From positions 372,001-436,000 of the forward strand of contig NEEC01000011.1 in NCBI GenBank assembly GCA_002189035.1: 64,000 nucleotides of DNA, written 5' to 3'. Made by a program: the position numbers and the translations under genes. The notes below the pieces were generated by a model, which made no database searches, had not been told where the DNA came from, and was given only the letters and a program-made list of their open reading frames with translations. The DNA comes from Utricularia gibba. Taxonomy: Eukaryota > Streptophyta > Magnoliopsida > Lamiales > Lentibulariaceae. This document shows, piece after piece, positions 34,455 through 46,660 of this stretch. Positions within the stretch are counted from its first letter, which is position 1, and the number at the start of each line of letters is the position of its first letter.

Positions 34455-35898
34455 TGTTGGGTTTCTCGTAGACATCGTATGTCACAAAAGTAATGGAATT
34501 TAAAAAATTTTTAGAAACCCCCAACGCAGATCTTGGAATACGGTGTATATCAGATAAATGGATGTTGAAATACTTTTCAGAGGACTACGTTGTTCACCAA
34601 CCGTCAATAGTAGACGACTTCTATAGTATCCACACGTGAAGCACTCCGTTGATAACCTTATCAAGGCTGTAGAATGCTGGTCGATCTACTTAGATGCTAG
34701 TAGAGAAAATCGCTTCCTTGCGGATCAGTCTCAGAGAGCACAAAGATGTGTTTAGCAGATCTGTAGATCTAAATATTTTTTATAGATATTTGTTAACATA
34801 TCAAATCAAATCTCCGTAAAGATCTTGTCTTATGGAGATATGTATATGTTCCAAATCTTATCTATATAAGATTTTTTATTTTGAGTTTAATCAATATTAA
34901 TCTCAAAATAACTTTCTATTTAATTTATTCACCTTCCCAATTACATCTCATGTAATTGTGTCATTCTATTTTATATCCATGAATGACTCAACTATTGTGT
35001 GTGACCCTATAGGCTTCTTCAATCAAAGCCGTAATAATGGATTTATTAATTAACTCTTAATTAATCAAATCCATCATTATCGATCATGAGTGATGTCTAG
35101 CAACCTATCATGATCCCTAAGATTAAAGAATAATCAAGTGAACTAATTGAGCCTTTCCATGACCAGCCACCATGCGATGAACAACTTTTATCATACTAAT
35201 ATCTCATTCGATATCCGAACAAGGGTGTGTGTCTTTATGATGTATTGAACTTATAATTGCATTCAAACACTAACACTCAATGACCTACTCAAACAATTCG
35301 AGTGTCATTACCCTGGGCCCAGGATTTAATGATAGGCTTTGATGCAATTACTTGAAATATGATCTCATAGCTAATATGAGTGATGAATCTTTTATTGATC
35401 AATCAACTATCTCTAACCTTAAGGAGTCACATCCCTACTCATCCATACTAGGCAAGCCATGGTTAGGCTCCCATTAGTAATGAGCGAAAATGTGAGTTTA
35501 AGATCAAGATAACTTTTTTGACCTTAAGTCTAAGCTTACTTGCACGGCTGTCATATTCGAGATCTTGCTACTGACACTTGATTAGCTTCCCATAATAGCA
35601 TCTCGAAGATGAGTCATCCAGTGAATCGATTCTCTAATCGACACCCACACATAGGTTCTAGTAATCTGATTACATCAATTATGAGAACCATTGCCTAAAC
35701 AGTTTAAGGAACTCAATGTGTGCCAGCTTGAATATAAATGCTTGAAGAATCTCACATTATGATCTCATCATAATTTCTATAGCACATAGATTAAGTAGAG
35801 GATTTTATCAATGATATAAATTTGATTACTATCAAAGTCAATATTAAAAGATAATATTTTCAAATGAGTTGATTGTCTTTAAAACACATACACCAACA
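34455..35898. mobile_element. Solo LTR of an unrelated family, perfect CCCTA duplications
   Basis: Starts TGTTGGGTTTC and ends CACCAACA, with the inverted TGTTGG/CCAACA ends common in plant LTRs. CCCTA stands at 34450-34454 and again at 35899-35903, a perfect five-base target duplication, so this 1444-bp unit is a solo LTR inserted into the Athila-like element. A TATA-like CTATATAAG lies at about 34863-34871. No genes inside. The start resembles Copia-type LTRs, but the superfamily cannot be decided from an LTR alone. Perfect ends and duplications make it one of the younger insertions here. Confidence 0.88.
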
Positions 35899-35903
35899 CC
35901 CTA

Positions 35904-36377
35904 CTCACCCTTTCACTACTTATTGAATGCGCACATGTTCTTTTGTTATGTGCTGCTTTTTAAGACTTGGGTCTCATGCTCTTTTTTCTTCTCTCTTTTT
36001 TGTAGTTGGCAATTTGTCCCATAGCAACTATGAAATTCAAACACTCATGTGAAACTAGTCTAGATTGCACTCCCTAGATTCTTCCAATCACACACATGCT
36101 CTCATAAAATAAAGGGTCGAAACATGCTCATGGAAATAAGAGGGGTCCATAAAGCTCATGCATCTAAATCATCACATAGTTCTAATGTTCAATCAGATAG
36201 CTATTGAAAACCGATAACTGCCACTAAATAAAAATAGACAACTAGTACTACTTTAAGTCCTAACATGAACTAATAGACACCACTTTTCATTCATATAAAC
36301 AGAATCTTAAACATGAAAATAAAATAAAAAAACTATACGAAATCCTCATAGCAGCATATTGCTTGTTCAGCCACTCC
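35904..36377 (-). other. Internal non-coding part of the Athila-like element, right piece
   Basis: Continuation of the element between the solo LTR insertion and the last env-like frame. No ORF or motif recognised. Confidence 0.35.
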
Positions 36378-38059
36378 TTATTTCAATTCAATGATTGCCC
36401 GAATCAGGTCAAAAATTCTATCACTCATCACTTCAAGAATTTTTGGGTAGCAGCAGCGTTTTTCTTCTTGAGTTGAGGTTGATGGAGCAAAGGCAATTTC
36501 ACTTCTCTTCCTAGAGATCACGCTTCCTTCCAGTCTTACCAAATATCTAAAAACAAAGCCACTTACTTGAGCTTTGATTAGTCCCACAATTTTCCAAAAA
36601 TATGCATCTAGGGGCACTGTCTTCATTTTAACGTGGAAGAATTCAAGTTCAGACAGTTTTTCAGGGCAAAGAGTATGAACAATATTCGTGATAATGTGAT
36701 CGAAACTCAAAACTATTGATTTTTATATGAATATAATCCATATGCATTGTTTAGCAAGCATGCGCCTAAATTCAAAGATCGCTTATGCATAATGCATCAC
36801 AAAACAAATGATTCACATTTATAGAGAGCATTAAATACAATATTTCTATCGAAAAGAATTGTTGTAGTGACTAACATATGAACATAGCGCATAAAACAAA
36901 CAATTTAGCTTTTTTCCTCTTTGCTTTAAATTCAATGACATGCTGATAATCAAATAACGAAGTAGAAGAATCATGTGAATCCACTTGCTGTTTTGAGAAA
37001 AAACCAAGAACTACATTCCACTCATCTAGCAAAAATGAGAATTCAGTGTCCATCAATCAGAAACATACAGCAACAGGTTCTAAAATAGTTTCTGAAATTT
37101 TGTAAATAAACATGGAGGCAAATTCATGCGACAATTCGACATAAGCAAAAAGTTTTAATTCAAAAAAAATCATGAAAGCATAATTTTCAAATATTGTATA
37201 AACCTTGTCCACTATATTCAATTCAACAAGAACTTCAAAATTAATGTGACTATAGGTCAATACCTTGGCACAATTTGCCTCTCTATATCCATCCACATAT
37301 GCTTATGTCTCGAATTTGAAGTACTTTTCGTTCAACATATGGTGCTTGAAATAGGGAATTCCTTTTCGAGTCATTTGTCATTGGAATCGCTCCCTTTCCA
37401 TTGCGAATTTCTCAACATTCATAAACATATGGACTAATTTTGGAAGAAATTTCCTTACCTTTTCCATCCCTTCCTACAACTCTTCAATTTTGCTCACAAC
37501 AGTTTCTTTTAGGTGGGGTTCCCTCCTTTGCATGTCCAGTTTCATCTTTTTCTCCAACCTCCTCTTGATTCTTCTTCTCCAAAATTTCATTTTCAGCCTC
37601 AAGCTCTTCCTCTACTCCCTGTACTTCATTTTTTGAATTTTTAGCAATTTCTTCCACGTTTCGCAGCACTTGTTCTTTTGATACAATAGTTTCTTTCTTA
37701 GGTACAGGTTCAACTGTTGTGTTATCCTACTTCTTTGCTCTAGGTTTCTTTCCCCTCTTCTTGGGTGCGACTTTTGGTGGTGCACTCGGCTCCTATGTTA
37801 TTTGTCTTCTTTTTTTGGAACTCTACTACATATCATTTTATTGTTTTGATCTATAAGACTCTTCCATTTCCACTGCCTGGAAAATCACATTCATGCCTTG
37901 AAAATCCTCTACGGTTGCAGCACCAGGTGGAGTCCCTTCTTCTAGAGTCAGAGCAACAGTACCCACGACTCCAACACCTTCTCCTAGGTTCTCTACTTGC
38001 TTTGTCTTTTGATTGGATTTATCCTTGGCGGCCTTCCTTGCACTTCTTGTCACCAACAT
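36378..38059 (-). pseudogene. Env-like ORF3 remnant of the Athila-like element
   Basis: Frames at 38059-37838, 37669-37484, 37296-37057, 37056-36871 and 36710-36378 lie in the same order and sense. The first starts MLVTRSARKAAKDKSNQKTK, similar in style to the basic start of the third ORF found after integrase in Athila elements (M-V-x-TRS-x-RKA). A later block, AYVELSHEFASMF, recalls the ELVREFYAN phrase of the same ORF. Stops divide the frames, so it is not functional. The position downstream of integrase and upstream of the 3' LTR supports the assignment more than the sequence does. No signal peptide or membrane segment is evident. Confidence 0.45.
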
Positions 38060-38299
38060 CTTGTGTCTATTGCAATAATTTTTCAGGAAAAATCACAGAA
38101 ACTGTTCTTTCAAGTCATTCTAATGCCTAGGGTATTTGCATCATTTTGTTTCAGTTCAACTTCTCATTCATCTCAACAATCTGATTTTTTTAACTCCTCA
38201 TCGGTAACTCCCCTTAAACCTAATAATCATCATTTCGCAGCAACAAAAAATATGATAAAAGTCCTAAAAAAACAACTATACTAAATCATAAATTAAAAT

Positions 38300-38596
38300 G
38301 TAGGAATTAAAAACTTAACCATGGGTTGCATCCCATAGGCCACAAGTGGTCTTATAGTCTTGGACCCGACTTCTCGTGCATCTACATTTTTTGTACATCT
38401 ATCAGCTTGATCATCTCCAGATTTTTAGTGAACATATTGTTAATATTCTCATAAAAGATCTTCAATCGATGTCAATTTACCAAAAATCCTTTGTTGGTGT
38501 CACCATCATATATCTCTATAGCATTATTTGGAAGAATATCTTTCACAACAAAAGGGTCTATCCATGTTGATTTCAGCTTCCCAGGATGCAATTTCA
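38300..38596 (-). pseudogene. Integrase C-terminal end, Athila-like element (left of insert)
   Basis: Read leftward from the insertion point: LHPGKLKSTWIDPFVVKD, then ILPNNAIEIYDG, the family's PGKLRSRW-x-GPF and FPHGAVEI blocks. It joins directly to SRLKL at 39713 once the inserted TIR element and one target copy are removed. After this block the frame runs into stops. Confidence 0.7.
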
Positions 38597-39704
38597 TCGG
38601 CTGCGTTAGTCAAATACATATTTAATAAATGTGTATTGGTAAAATACATAAGTTAATACAATGGTTAGTAAAATACATGTTTTGGGTATGTGTCAATGTT
38701 GCAATGGAGAGATGGAGGGAGAGAGAGGAGGGGGTGAAGGATTATGTCAGTGTTGTAGTGAAGTATTGGAGTGAAAAGATGGGGGGAGAGAGAGGAGTGG
38801 GCGATGGGTTAATGTAGAGCTGGGTTACATAACCCACGTTCGTATGTGATGCTGAGGACACGGACATGGGTTTCATAACCCACGCCCTTGTGAGTTGCCG
38901 ATGGACGTGGGTAACACACGAAATTGTGTTTACTTATAATTTTTATTTAAATCAATTAATATAATTTAAATAATTAAAACATCAGTAATTCGTTTTAGTA
39001 TATTTAATTCATAAGAATTTACAATTATAAATTTTATATATATTTTGTTTGTGTATTAATGAATATCTTTGTAAAAAAATACTAATATGTTGATACTACT
39101 ATTCACTGCTTTTGTTAAAAATATTACTTTGAAATATATTTCAATTTGATCATTATGTCATTTGGTGTGGTTGAAAAAAATTATGATTTATTTAGAGTAA
39201 TGATTTTCATACTATGTTTTACATATAAAAATTAATGTGCAAATTATTTTTATTGTAATTTTTTATTAAATAGATAAAATATTTCAATATTTATATTTAT
39301 ATTAATGAAATTACATATGAAATTTCTTATTTAAAATTAATATATTCATTATATTATTAATGTTTAATATTGATAATTGATACATTAATAACATTTAATA
39401 TACTTTTCAAAATTATAATATTTTGTATTAATTCAGATGTGATAGGTCAACACTGGATTTGACTGGTCAAATATGGGTTTTGAACCAAACCAGCTCCATT
39501 ACGGTCTGGTTTGAAATACCTCACATGACATGTAAGAGTGCAATAATTACAACCTGTAATTTTTTTGGATAGTACAGATTGGACTTCAAGATTCACTGAC
39601 AATAATGTAAAAATAGTGGAAAACATGTATTTTACAAAGTATTTCTCAATGTTGTGTATTTTTCCAATCATTTTTTTTAAATGGTGTATTTTACTAATTT
39701 TCTC
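38597..39704. mobile_element. TIR DNA transposon inserted in integrase
   Basis: The 1108-bp segment lies between two copies of CAATTTCA (38589-38596 and 39705-39712); the uninterrupted integrase needs only one. An 8-base duplication suits hAT elements; if one base has mutated, 9 bases suits Mutator-like elements. The ends are degenerate inverted repeats sharing TTAGT-x-AAATACA (38605-38618, and reverse complement near 39690), with further internal repeats of TAAAATACATG near both ends. Inside are a duplicated purine-rich tract (38705-38800) and inverted GTGGGTTATG/CATAACCCAC phrases around 38823-38920. It codes for nothing and needs a transposase from elsewhere. Confidence 0.65.
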
Positions 39705-39712
39705 CAATTTCA

Positions 39713-40960
39713 ACCTTGAATGGAAAAATAAAACTTTCTGGCCAATTTCATAAACTCTTCTAGAAATGTGTGCATCATGATACCTCTTAATCCAAGCTTT
39801 GAATAGTTTTGAGCTCACATACGCATAATTCCTCAATTCCTCCAGTTTTTAAAGCTGAAGCTTCCTATGGTTCACAGTAAGGTTCCTATCTAAGTTCAAT
39901 CTCTTCAAAGCCCACCAGGTCTTGTGCTCAAGAGATGCTAATAGCTTACAAGACTACTCATAGATCAATTGAAATAGTGAGGTTCCAATGAGAGTCTTGT
40001 ATGCTGTCCGTATGGCCCAAAGTGTGTCCTTCAACCTTATACTCCAATCTTTCCTGTTTGGATTCACAACTTTCTTTAGGATTTATTTGATTTCCCTATT
40101 GGAGACTTCAGTTTTTCTTTGTAGGTGGTATGCTATAGAAGTTTTGAACCAAACATTGAATTGCTTCAAGCCACTCCTCGAGGCCTGCTTGTAAAAATGG
40201 GTTCCCCTATCAAGGCCTGCTTGTACAAGGCCACTCCAATCTCATGAAGATATTATTGCACAAGAAGTTAATCACAATATTTGCATCATCAATCCATGTA
40301 GGTATTGCCTCAATCCATTTTGACACATATTCAACCACAATCGAAATGTAATTGCAACCTGCTAAAGTAGGAAATGATCCAATAAAATCTATACACGATA
40401 CATCGAATAACTCACATACTAGGATTCCTTGTTGAGGCATTTCATTTCTATTTGATAAATTTCCTATCCTTTGGTATGGTTCACAACCTTTGCAATAAGC
40501 TTAACAATCTGAAAATGTGAGGTTAATAGTATCCTTAATCTAGAATTTTTCTAGCTATTCACTTTGAACCATGATGGCTACCAAAAGGTCCTGCATGACA
40601 AGAATCAATGATTTTTGGAATTTCATTTTTATGAACACACATTCGAATAGACCCATAAATATGGATCATCTCATTTGTATTATTTGGTATCACTTTTTAG
40701 CTTATTTCTCGCATAATAGTCTATTCCAAGTAGCATCACCACTATTGAAACAAAGTTTGTAAGATTAACAAACCATGGTTTACGTATAATAGTCCAAACT
40801 GATAATAACTATTTTTTTTGGAAATGTCTCAGTGATGATCTCATCTTCTTCACTCCCTTCAATTCTTCTGAGATGATCAAAGATGGGAATGCCGCATTTT
40901 TACCATTCTATTATTAGAGATTATTGTATCAATAGCAACAATGTACAAAGCAAAGAAATA
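39713..40960 (-). pseudogene. RNase H end and integrase of the Athila-like element
   Basis: Read leftward: FDHLRRIEGSEEDE (about 40880), DDPYLW, IDSCHAGPFGSHHGSK and C-x2-C with PYQRIGNLSNRNEMPQQGIL (the HHCC zinc region), then the core IDFIGSFPTL and YVSKWIEAIPTWIDDAN, and finally RYHDAHISRRVYEIGQKVLF and FHSRLKL. These are family phrases of Athila/Tat integrases in correct order. Stops interrupt at several points and part of the catalytic core is missing after 40210, so it is inactive. Together with the env-like ORF and LTR copy D it forms the 3' half of one element; its 5' half is absent. Confidence 0.8.
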
Positions 40961-40974
40961 AATCTATTGAAGAA

Positions 40975-42210
40975 CATACGAAAGATTTTTATCAACATGA
41001 GGCTCGAGTAGAATTGCAAGACAAATGAGCAATTATTAGGCCATTACATTTCCACATTGAGCATACCTATTCTGGAAGTATTGAATATGTTTGATCCAAT
41101 TTTAGTATCAAAAGCATATCAAAGAGCACTTATTATTGAGAAAGAAAAAAAATGTATAGTGATGACTATGAAAAACTCTAGTTCCTCCACCCTTGGAAAA
41201 TTGCAACCTACCTCCTCAAACTCAAACCCAAATTTTCATGTTTCTAGCTTAACAACAAGCCATCTACTAGTGAAGGAGGAAGAGGAATGTGATTTTTTTA
41301 CGAATGCATTTACTGAAGATACTAACTTGTAAGAAGAAGTCAAGGGAAATGTGGGATCTTCTGGGGTGGTCAAATGACTTTGTTTGGCTCCAATGACAAA
41401 AGACCTAGGCAAATGCTTGGGAAAGAATATTTTTCAAATCGTTTGCATGGTGAAAGAGAAGGTACGTAAACTTGTTATTGGTGAAGGAAGTTGTGATAAT
41501 TTTGTATCTAAAGAAATAGTGGCTAATTTTGTATCTAAAGAAGTAGTGGCTAAGTTAATATTGGAGATAAGAGCCCTTAACAATCCATATTAATTAGCTT
41601 TGCTAGAGAAAAAAAAAATTGTGGAGTGAGTAAGCAAGCTCTAGTCAAATTTTCCATTGGACAAATATAAAAATAAGCTTTGATGTGATGTGGTGGCTAT
41701 AGATCCATGTCACATACTCCTTGGATGCTCTCGACAATATTTTTGAGGGACTATTCATTGTAGAAAAAAAACACATATGCATTTATCCTCAAGAGAACTA
41801 TGATTGTTCTTATTCCCAACCCACCTCCCAAATAATATATTCAAGTTGCTATGAATATATTTACCTATACTCAACTTCACCATGAATTACGAACTGAATT
41901 TGCTTTTCTTAGTACATTTATACAAAATGGTAAAGGGGCAGTTACGTAATTATCTTGAATATAGTAACCAGTTCTTTATTTTCCGATCGCCTGGAAGGGA
42001 CAAAAGAAAGATCTTTCTTCAATAATTTCTAATCTCTATGAGGCTCAAGAACTTATCAAAGAATTTATGTTGTCTTCTTAGAAGAACTATCAGAGAGGGT
42101 GCCATCACTATGAAATATTCAACATAACATCAATTTAGTGCCTAGTGACGCTCTTCCTAATAAACCCCACTACATGATTAGCCCAAGCAAACATTTTTAT
42201 TTGAGACAAT
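40975..42210 (+). pseudogene. Ty3/gypsy chromovirus-like gag-protease-RT fragment
   Basis: Opposite strand to its neighbour, hence a different element. Rightward the sequence gives VLNMFDPILVSKAYQRALI (gag end), then near 41690 AIDPCHILLGCSRQY with CRKNTY (end of the protease/pre-RT region, family DACHLLLGRPWQYDR) and near 42120 [19 protein letters not shown] (start of reverse transcriptase, family IDL-x-PGASLPN-x-PHYR). Many stops and shifts. The reverse transcriptase proper does not follow, so the copy is truncated near 42210. The zinc knuckle is not evident. Confidence 0.7.
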
Positions 42211-42780
42211 AAGTGGAGGATTTTTGAATGAAAGGCCATAGTGTTAATAATTTCCTCAACTACAAGAACTATTATAAGATAGGAGATGTATGGGAATGAT
42301 CATTCCATCACTGTCTTGGTCATTAACTTCACCTAGCACTACCTCTCAATGCTGGAAATTTTAACTATTCAAGCTCTTGAGTTGCCTTCTGCTGGGATTC
42401 ACAAGTTTGTGCATTTCTTCGTCAAGTGTGAACTGGATCATGAGTTTCGTCTCAAATCATTGGACTAGTGTCACAAATGATTGCTTTAGAAGAACAAGAT
42501 CAGTGTCGTCGGATGAGGTTGAATGATGGGAATGAGGATGAAAAACCTGACATCCCAGTGGATGAGAACCAGGTTTCCGACTCTTGTCATTTCCATCCAC
42601 TTGCTGTTCACCTGCAAGGATGCTATTCGATTGCATCTTTGTGCTCAGGGTTCTGAAGACATGAAACTACTCTGGGTTTTGAGTTTGGATGGAAAAGGTG
42701 TAGCGTAGGGTTAGATGGCATTGGAGTTGCCATGAAGATGATCCAAACTTGAAGCAAGAAAGAAAACTCAGCTCAGGGCA
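42211..42780. other. Unassigned spacer between retroelements and fimbrin
   Basis: No recognisable gene. The overlapping ORFs at 42468-42708 (+) have no known motif. The right part, up to about 43058, may include the fimbrin 3' untranslated region; a GTAT microsatellite lies at about 42943-42960. Confidence 0.3.
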
Positions 42781-43058
42781 TAAAAGTTTATTTTCAGTTG
42801 TTACAGGCGATTATGAACCATGAACTCAGGAAACACTTGCTGTCTATTGCAGTTTCCTGTCCTCTAGAAGAAAACACGATGCCAAAATTCCCTTGCATTA
42901 AACGCCACCCAACTCTTCAAAACAGTCCAAATCCAAATACATGTATGTATGTATGTATGCGACTGATTATACACACACTAAGCTGCTTCGGGCAAATACA
43001 GACGCAGCTGCTACTGAATGGAAATTTGAAGTGGAGCTTGAATGAGGATCGCCTTCTC

Positions 43059-46000
43059 CTACCTTCCATATGTTTGACAAGTGTCATCTGTTGATGAGTC
43101 GGAAGCGGAGTCATCAGGTGTGGAGTTTGAGCTCGAGTCTCCAAGGCTTCCACTCTCAGTGTCCGAAGCTCCTCCTCCACAAGCAGCCTCTTCATTTGAA
43201 GGTGGCTTCAGTGTCCAGTACATCACAGTTGCGGTCAACATGAGCATCATCTTTTGGTTCACCTGATAAATGGAAATGACCATGTTATCTTCAGGGTAAT
43301 TCACTCACTCAAACATGCTCTACTTTGGGTTTCGGTACCTCAACTATGTCTTCAGGGAGCAAAAATATGGAACATCCCATTTTCCTGGCTATACTGATGA
43401 TATAGGTGGCGTTCATGGTCTTCTCCTGGTCTGGAGGATCACAACATTTGAGGAAAAATATGCACAGAAACAGAGGGCAAAAAACAGCATTACCAGTTAA
43501 GCCTTTTGTGACAAGGCTCCAGTTGACAGATCTTGGGTGCACTGAACTTAGTAGCTCCAGGAAAAAGATGCCGCTGGACAGAGTTTTATCCTGCAAAAGG
43601 ATAACAATTAGAAACAAGAAAAACGCTTAGGTTTGTGTAACCGAATCATTGCATCACCCGGGAGAATTCCTTATCAGGTGCAGGGAGTTTATGATCTCGA
43701 AACAAAGTCTTTACCAAGCGGAGAAACTGAAAACAGGAATCTGAGGTAGACGATATGAAGTTATACCTTGAAACTATCCATACGGGTCTGACCCTTGGAA
43801 GCTCTTACTTTGTCATTTGCCCATTGCAGAATATCAGCATCAGAAATTTCCCTTCCATGTGAAGAATGCAATCTTAAGCTCTTCAATAGCTGAAGCATTT
43901 GATGGCGCATCAACTGCCACAGGTACGCTGCAAATCCACCCAAAAACCCTTTTCATGAGAAAAATGAGAAAAAATGCTTATACCGTTGGGATAACCATCG
44001 TTGAAGTACCTAATATTAGCTTCTTATTCCCTTGAACAATGTCATTTCCAGCAATATTGACCAGGGAAAATTTCAGCTGCTTCCCAATTTTCACAACTTG
44101 GTTGCAGTTCTCCACTTTCCTGAAGGGCATTTTGATTGGTGGCCTGGACGCCATTTTCCAGTTAACAATTCCTGGACTAACCTTGTCAAGTGTCTCTAGG
44201 AGTATCCATCTGCAAACCAACAGAAAGACATGAATATTCAGCTAATAAAAGGTAACAGAAATTACAATATCAGATCTCAAAACCATTTGATTGTTCCCAG
44301 TAAAAGGGCACTCACCCATTTCGGAGATCTTCAAAGACATTATCGATGTATGAGGAACTTCCCTGACTATTTAACCAAAAACGAAAGGCCTTCTCTTCTC
44401 TAGAGATCTGAACATCATCAGGCATGATGTTGAGAAAAGGTATCTGCTTGGTTTCTGTTGAAAGCCCGTTCCTGTAGTCACCATGGGGGAAAACATACCT
44501 AGGGTTAACTCTACCTTGGGCAAAAAAACAAACGCAAATACATCAAGAGGCATCTACAAACCAAGTGAGGCAGCACTTTTAAAAGTTATGGAGGTGCCAT
44601 GAAATCAGTACAAGATGAAACCTGTATCTATTCATAGATCAGCTCTTTTGTTTTCACCTGTGCTGGAAGATATGAGCGACGAATGCAAGATTCAGATTGG
44701 GGGAACCATCCACAATGTCTTTTGCAGTTAAGTAGCGTTTGCAGCCCATTCTATCAGCATGTTCAAGAACCAGCTTTGCTCTTTGAAAGGGATCCTTGAC
44801 TGAAAACAAGGAGGGATCAGCATGCTCCGGTGCCAGAACATGTAACAGATGAGCATAGGCCTCAGCATCCTGTACAAAGATGACACTACGGTTTCTGAAT
44901 AAATATGAGCCCAGTTCTATGTGAACACGGTGTAATTGTCAGATGCACACCTTTACATCAGTTGAAAAGTTTGTTACCGTCTTCAAGTACCCTCCTTTTT
45001 TCAACTGAAAATTCATCCATCTCAGAAGGATCTTTTCTGGTGGAAGGTTCATAAGTTCCTCAACATCCTGTACATAAAGCGGAATCAAGGATCATTCCAC
45101 AGGCAATGCAGATTCTGCATGAGGCGTCTTAAATTGAAATACCTGACTATCATCTACAAGCTCCACCAACTGCGGTGTTTTCTTCAGATTGAGATCGGCC
45201 AAGAGTTGTATCTGAATAGGTCACAGAATGAGATAATTAAAAGACCTAACCTTACAACAGCTGGGTAGACCATTGGAATTGGATTGATCTTGGTTCAAGG
45301 CATAAGCTCACCTTGATGATTTGAGATATTACTCCAAGAACAAGATGCCTCTGGTAACAAACACAGATAGGCAAGTTAGTCAAGACGAAACGATGTATCA
45401 AAGAAACACATCAACGTCTCTAGGAGTATGTTTCAGGCGCTTGGATTTGAAGAAAAGCTAGTTGTAAGGATGCATACTCTTCCTTCAATGAAATCTTGAG
45501 TCCCTATATTGACAACAGTGCACCCAATGGCCTTGGCTGAGTTAAGGCACAGAGTATGATTCTCATTCCTCTCCCATGGATTGAGCAGACTTTTGGTGTT
45601 GATGGCTCGCTCGTCGATCGTTCCTGGTACCGCGACATTGATAAGCTTGCTGCATATCCGGTGCACAATCAGCAACGGGTAAGGAAATGAAGATGCCGCA
45701 GAGTTGCAAGTGATTACCATATAAGTACTCCATCCTTTGCAATCTCAAACAGATCATTAGTTGAGGGATCTATGGGAAGGTGATTTTTCAAATATTCGTC
45801 TTCAGAAAGATAATTGTTGATGTGGGCAACATATGATGCTTTCTCAGATTCACTTATCGTATGAAGCAGCGTCGATGTTGGAGATTTCAGAAAGGCGGAT
45901 GCGTTCTTTGCGCCGTGCCCTTTTTTGGCTGTCGCAAGCGTTTGAAAATTGAGATAAACCTGCGAGGAGGGATTCCAGATCATCGGAGAAAGCATCAAGT

Positions 46001-46357
46001 GCTGTGATTCGTTGGGGAATCAACCGCTTACCCTCAAAAAGAGTTCAAAATCCACTTCCAAGTCCAAACTCTGATGCGATTCCTTCAACAACGCAGCCCT
46101 CTCCTGGTCCGTCAGATCCTCGCCGACGTGTTTCAGCCTTGACATTTTCTCCGGCAAATGGACCAATTTCAGGGAGCCAGCGCAGTCCCTCCTCATCTCC
46201 AGGAACTGCAAGAAGCCCCGGTTGAGAAAAACAAGAAACGACAGAAAATATCAGGCGTTAGTTTGCTCACAGAAGATCTCAAAGTCCGTAGCTCGACTTG
46301 GGTGAATTGATTCTGGAGCCATGGATCCGACAAGCATACCCCGACATACCCAGCCAT
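43059..46357 (-). CDS. FIM: Fimbrin (plastin), actin-bundling protein
   Basis: Fimbrins cross-link actin filaments through two tandem actin-binding domains, each of two calponin-homology (CH) domains. Fourteen exons with all phases closed: 46271-46357, 46032-46205, 45718-45959, 45478-45649, 45312-45350, 45143-45211, 44951-45067, 44658-44869, 44316-44471, 44010-44209, 43767-43927, 43494-43590, 43339-43430, 43059-43262; 673 residues. The start [20 protein letters not shown] is the plant fimbrin start. Residues 1-100 form an EF-hand-like head. CH1 begins after [14 protein letters not shown] and includes [17 protein letters not shown]2 has [17 protein letters not shown]3 [15 protein letters not shown]4 [13 protein letters not shown] and [14 protein letters not shown]. 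The last 40 residues are a Ser/Asp-rich tail ([19 protein letters not shown]) that varies between fimbrins. Several neighbouring ORFs are shadows. Confidence 0.95.
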
Positions 46358-46622
46358 GGAAAAAGAATCCCCCCTCTTCATCAGCGGCGAAGGGGAAAGA
46401 AGAAAAGAAAAGAAAAGAAAGAAAGAAGAGCAAAAAGAAAAAGGGTGGGTTTTTGGGAGGAGACACTGGGGACACAAGGCAAGGCAAGCTGTCAGTTTAG
46501 TGAGGGTGGGTCTTGGGATCTCCCCTCTAATTCAAACGAGTACCGCTGTTACAGAACTGAACTGGGTTTCACTTCACCAGCGGAATTCAAAATGAGTTGC
46601 CGGCTGCAACGGTCGCTTGGCG

Positions 46623-46653
<31 letters not shown>

Positions 46654-46660
46654 AGAAAGG
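46358..46660 (-). promoter_or_regulatory. Fimbrin upstream region with purine tract and GA repeat
   Basis: Upstream of the fimbrin ATG. The plus strand carries a polypurine tract of GAAAA-type units (46396-46443), that is a CT-rich leader on the coding strand, and a GA microsatellite at 46627-46653. CT/GA tracts are common in plant 5' leaders and core promoters. No TATA box is obvious. Confidence 0.45.

Noticed and set aside
42468-42708. Overlapping ORFs left of fimbrin as a small gene
   Set aside because: No family resemblance, and they sit between a truncated retroelement and the fimbrin 3' end.
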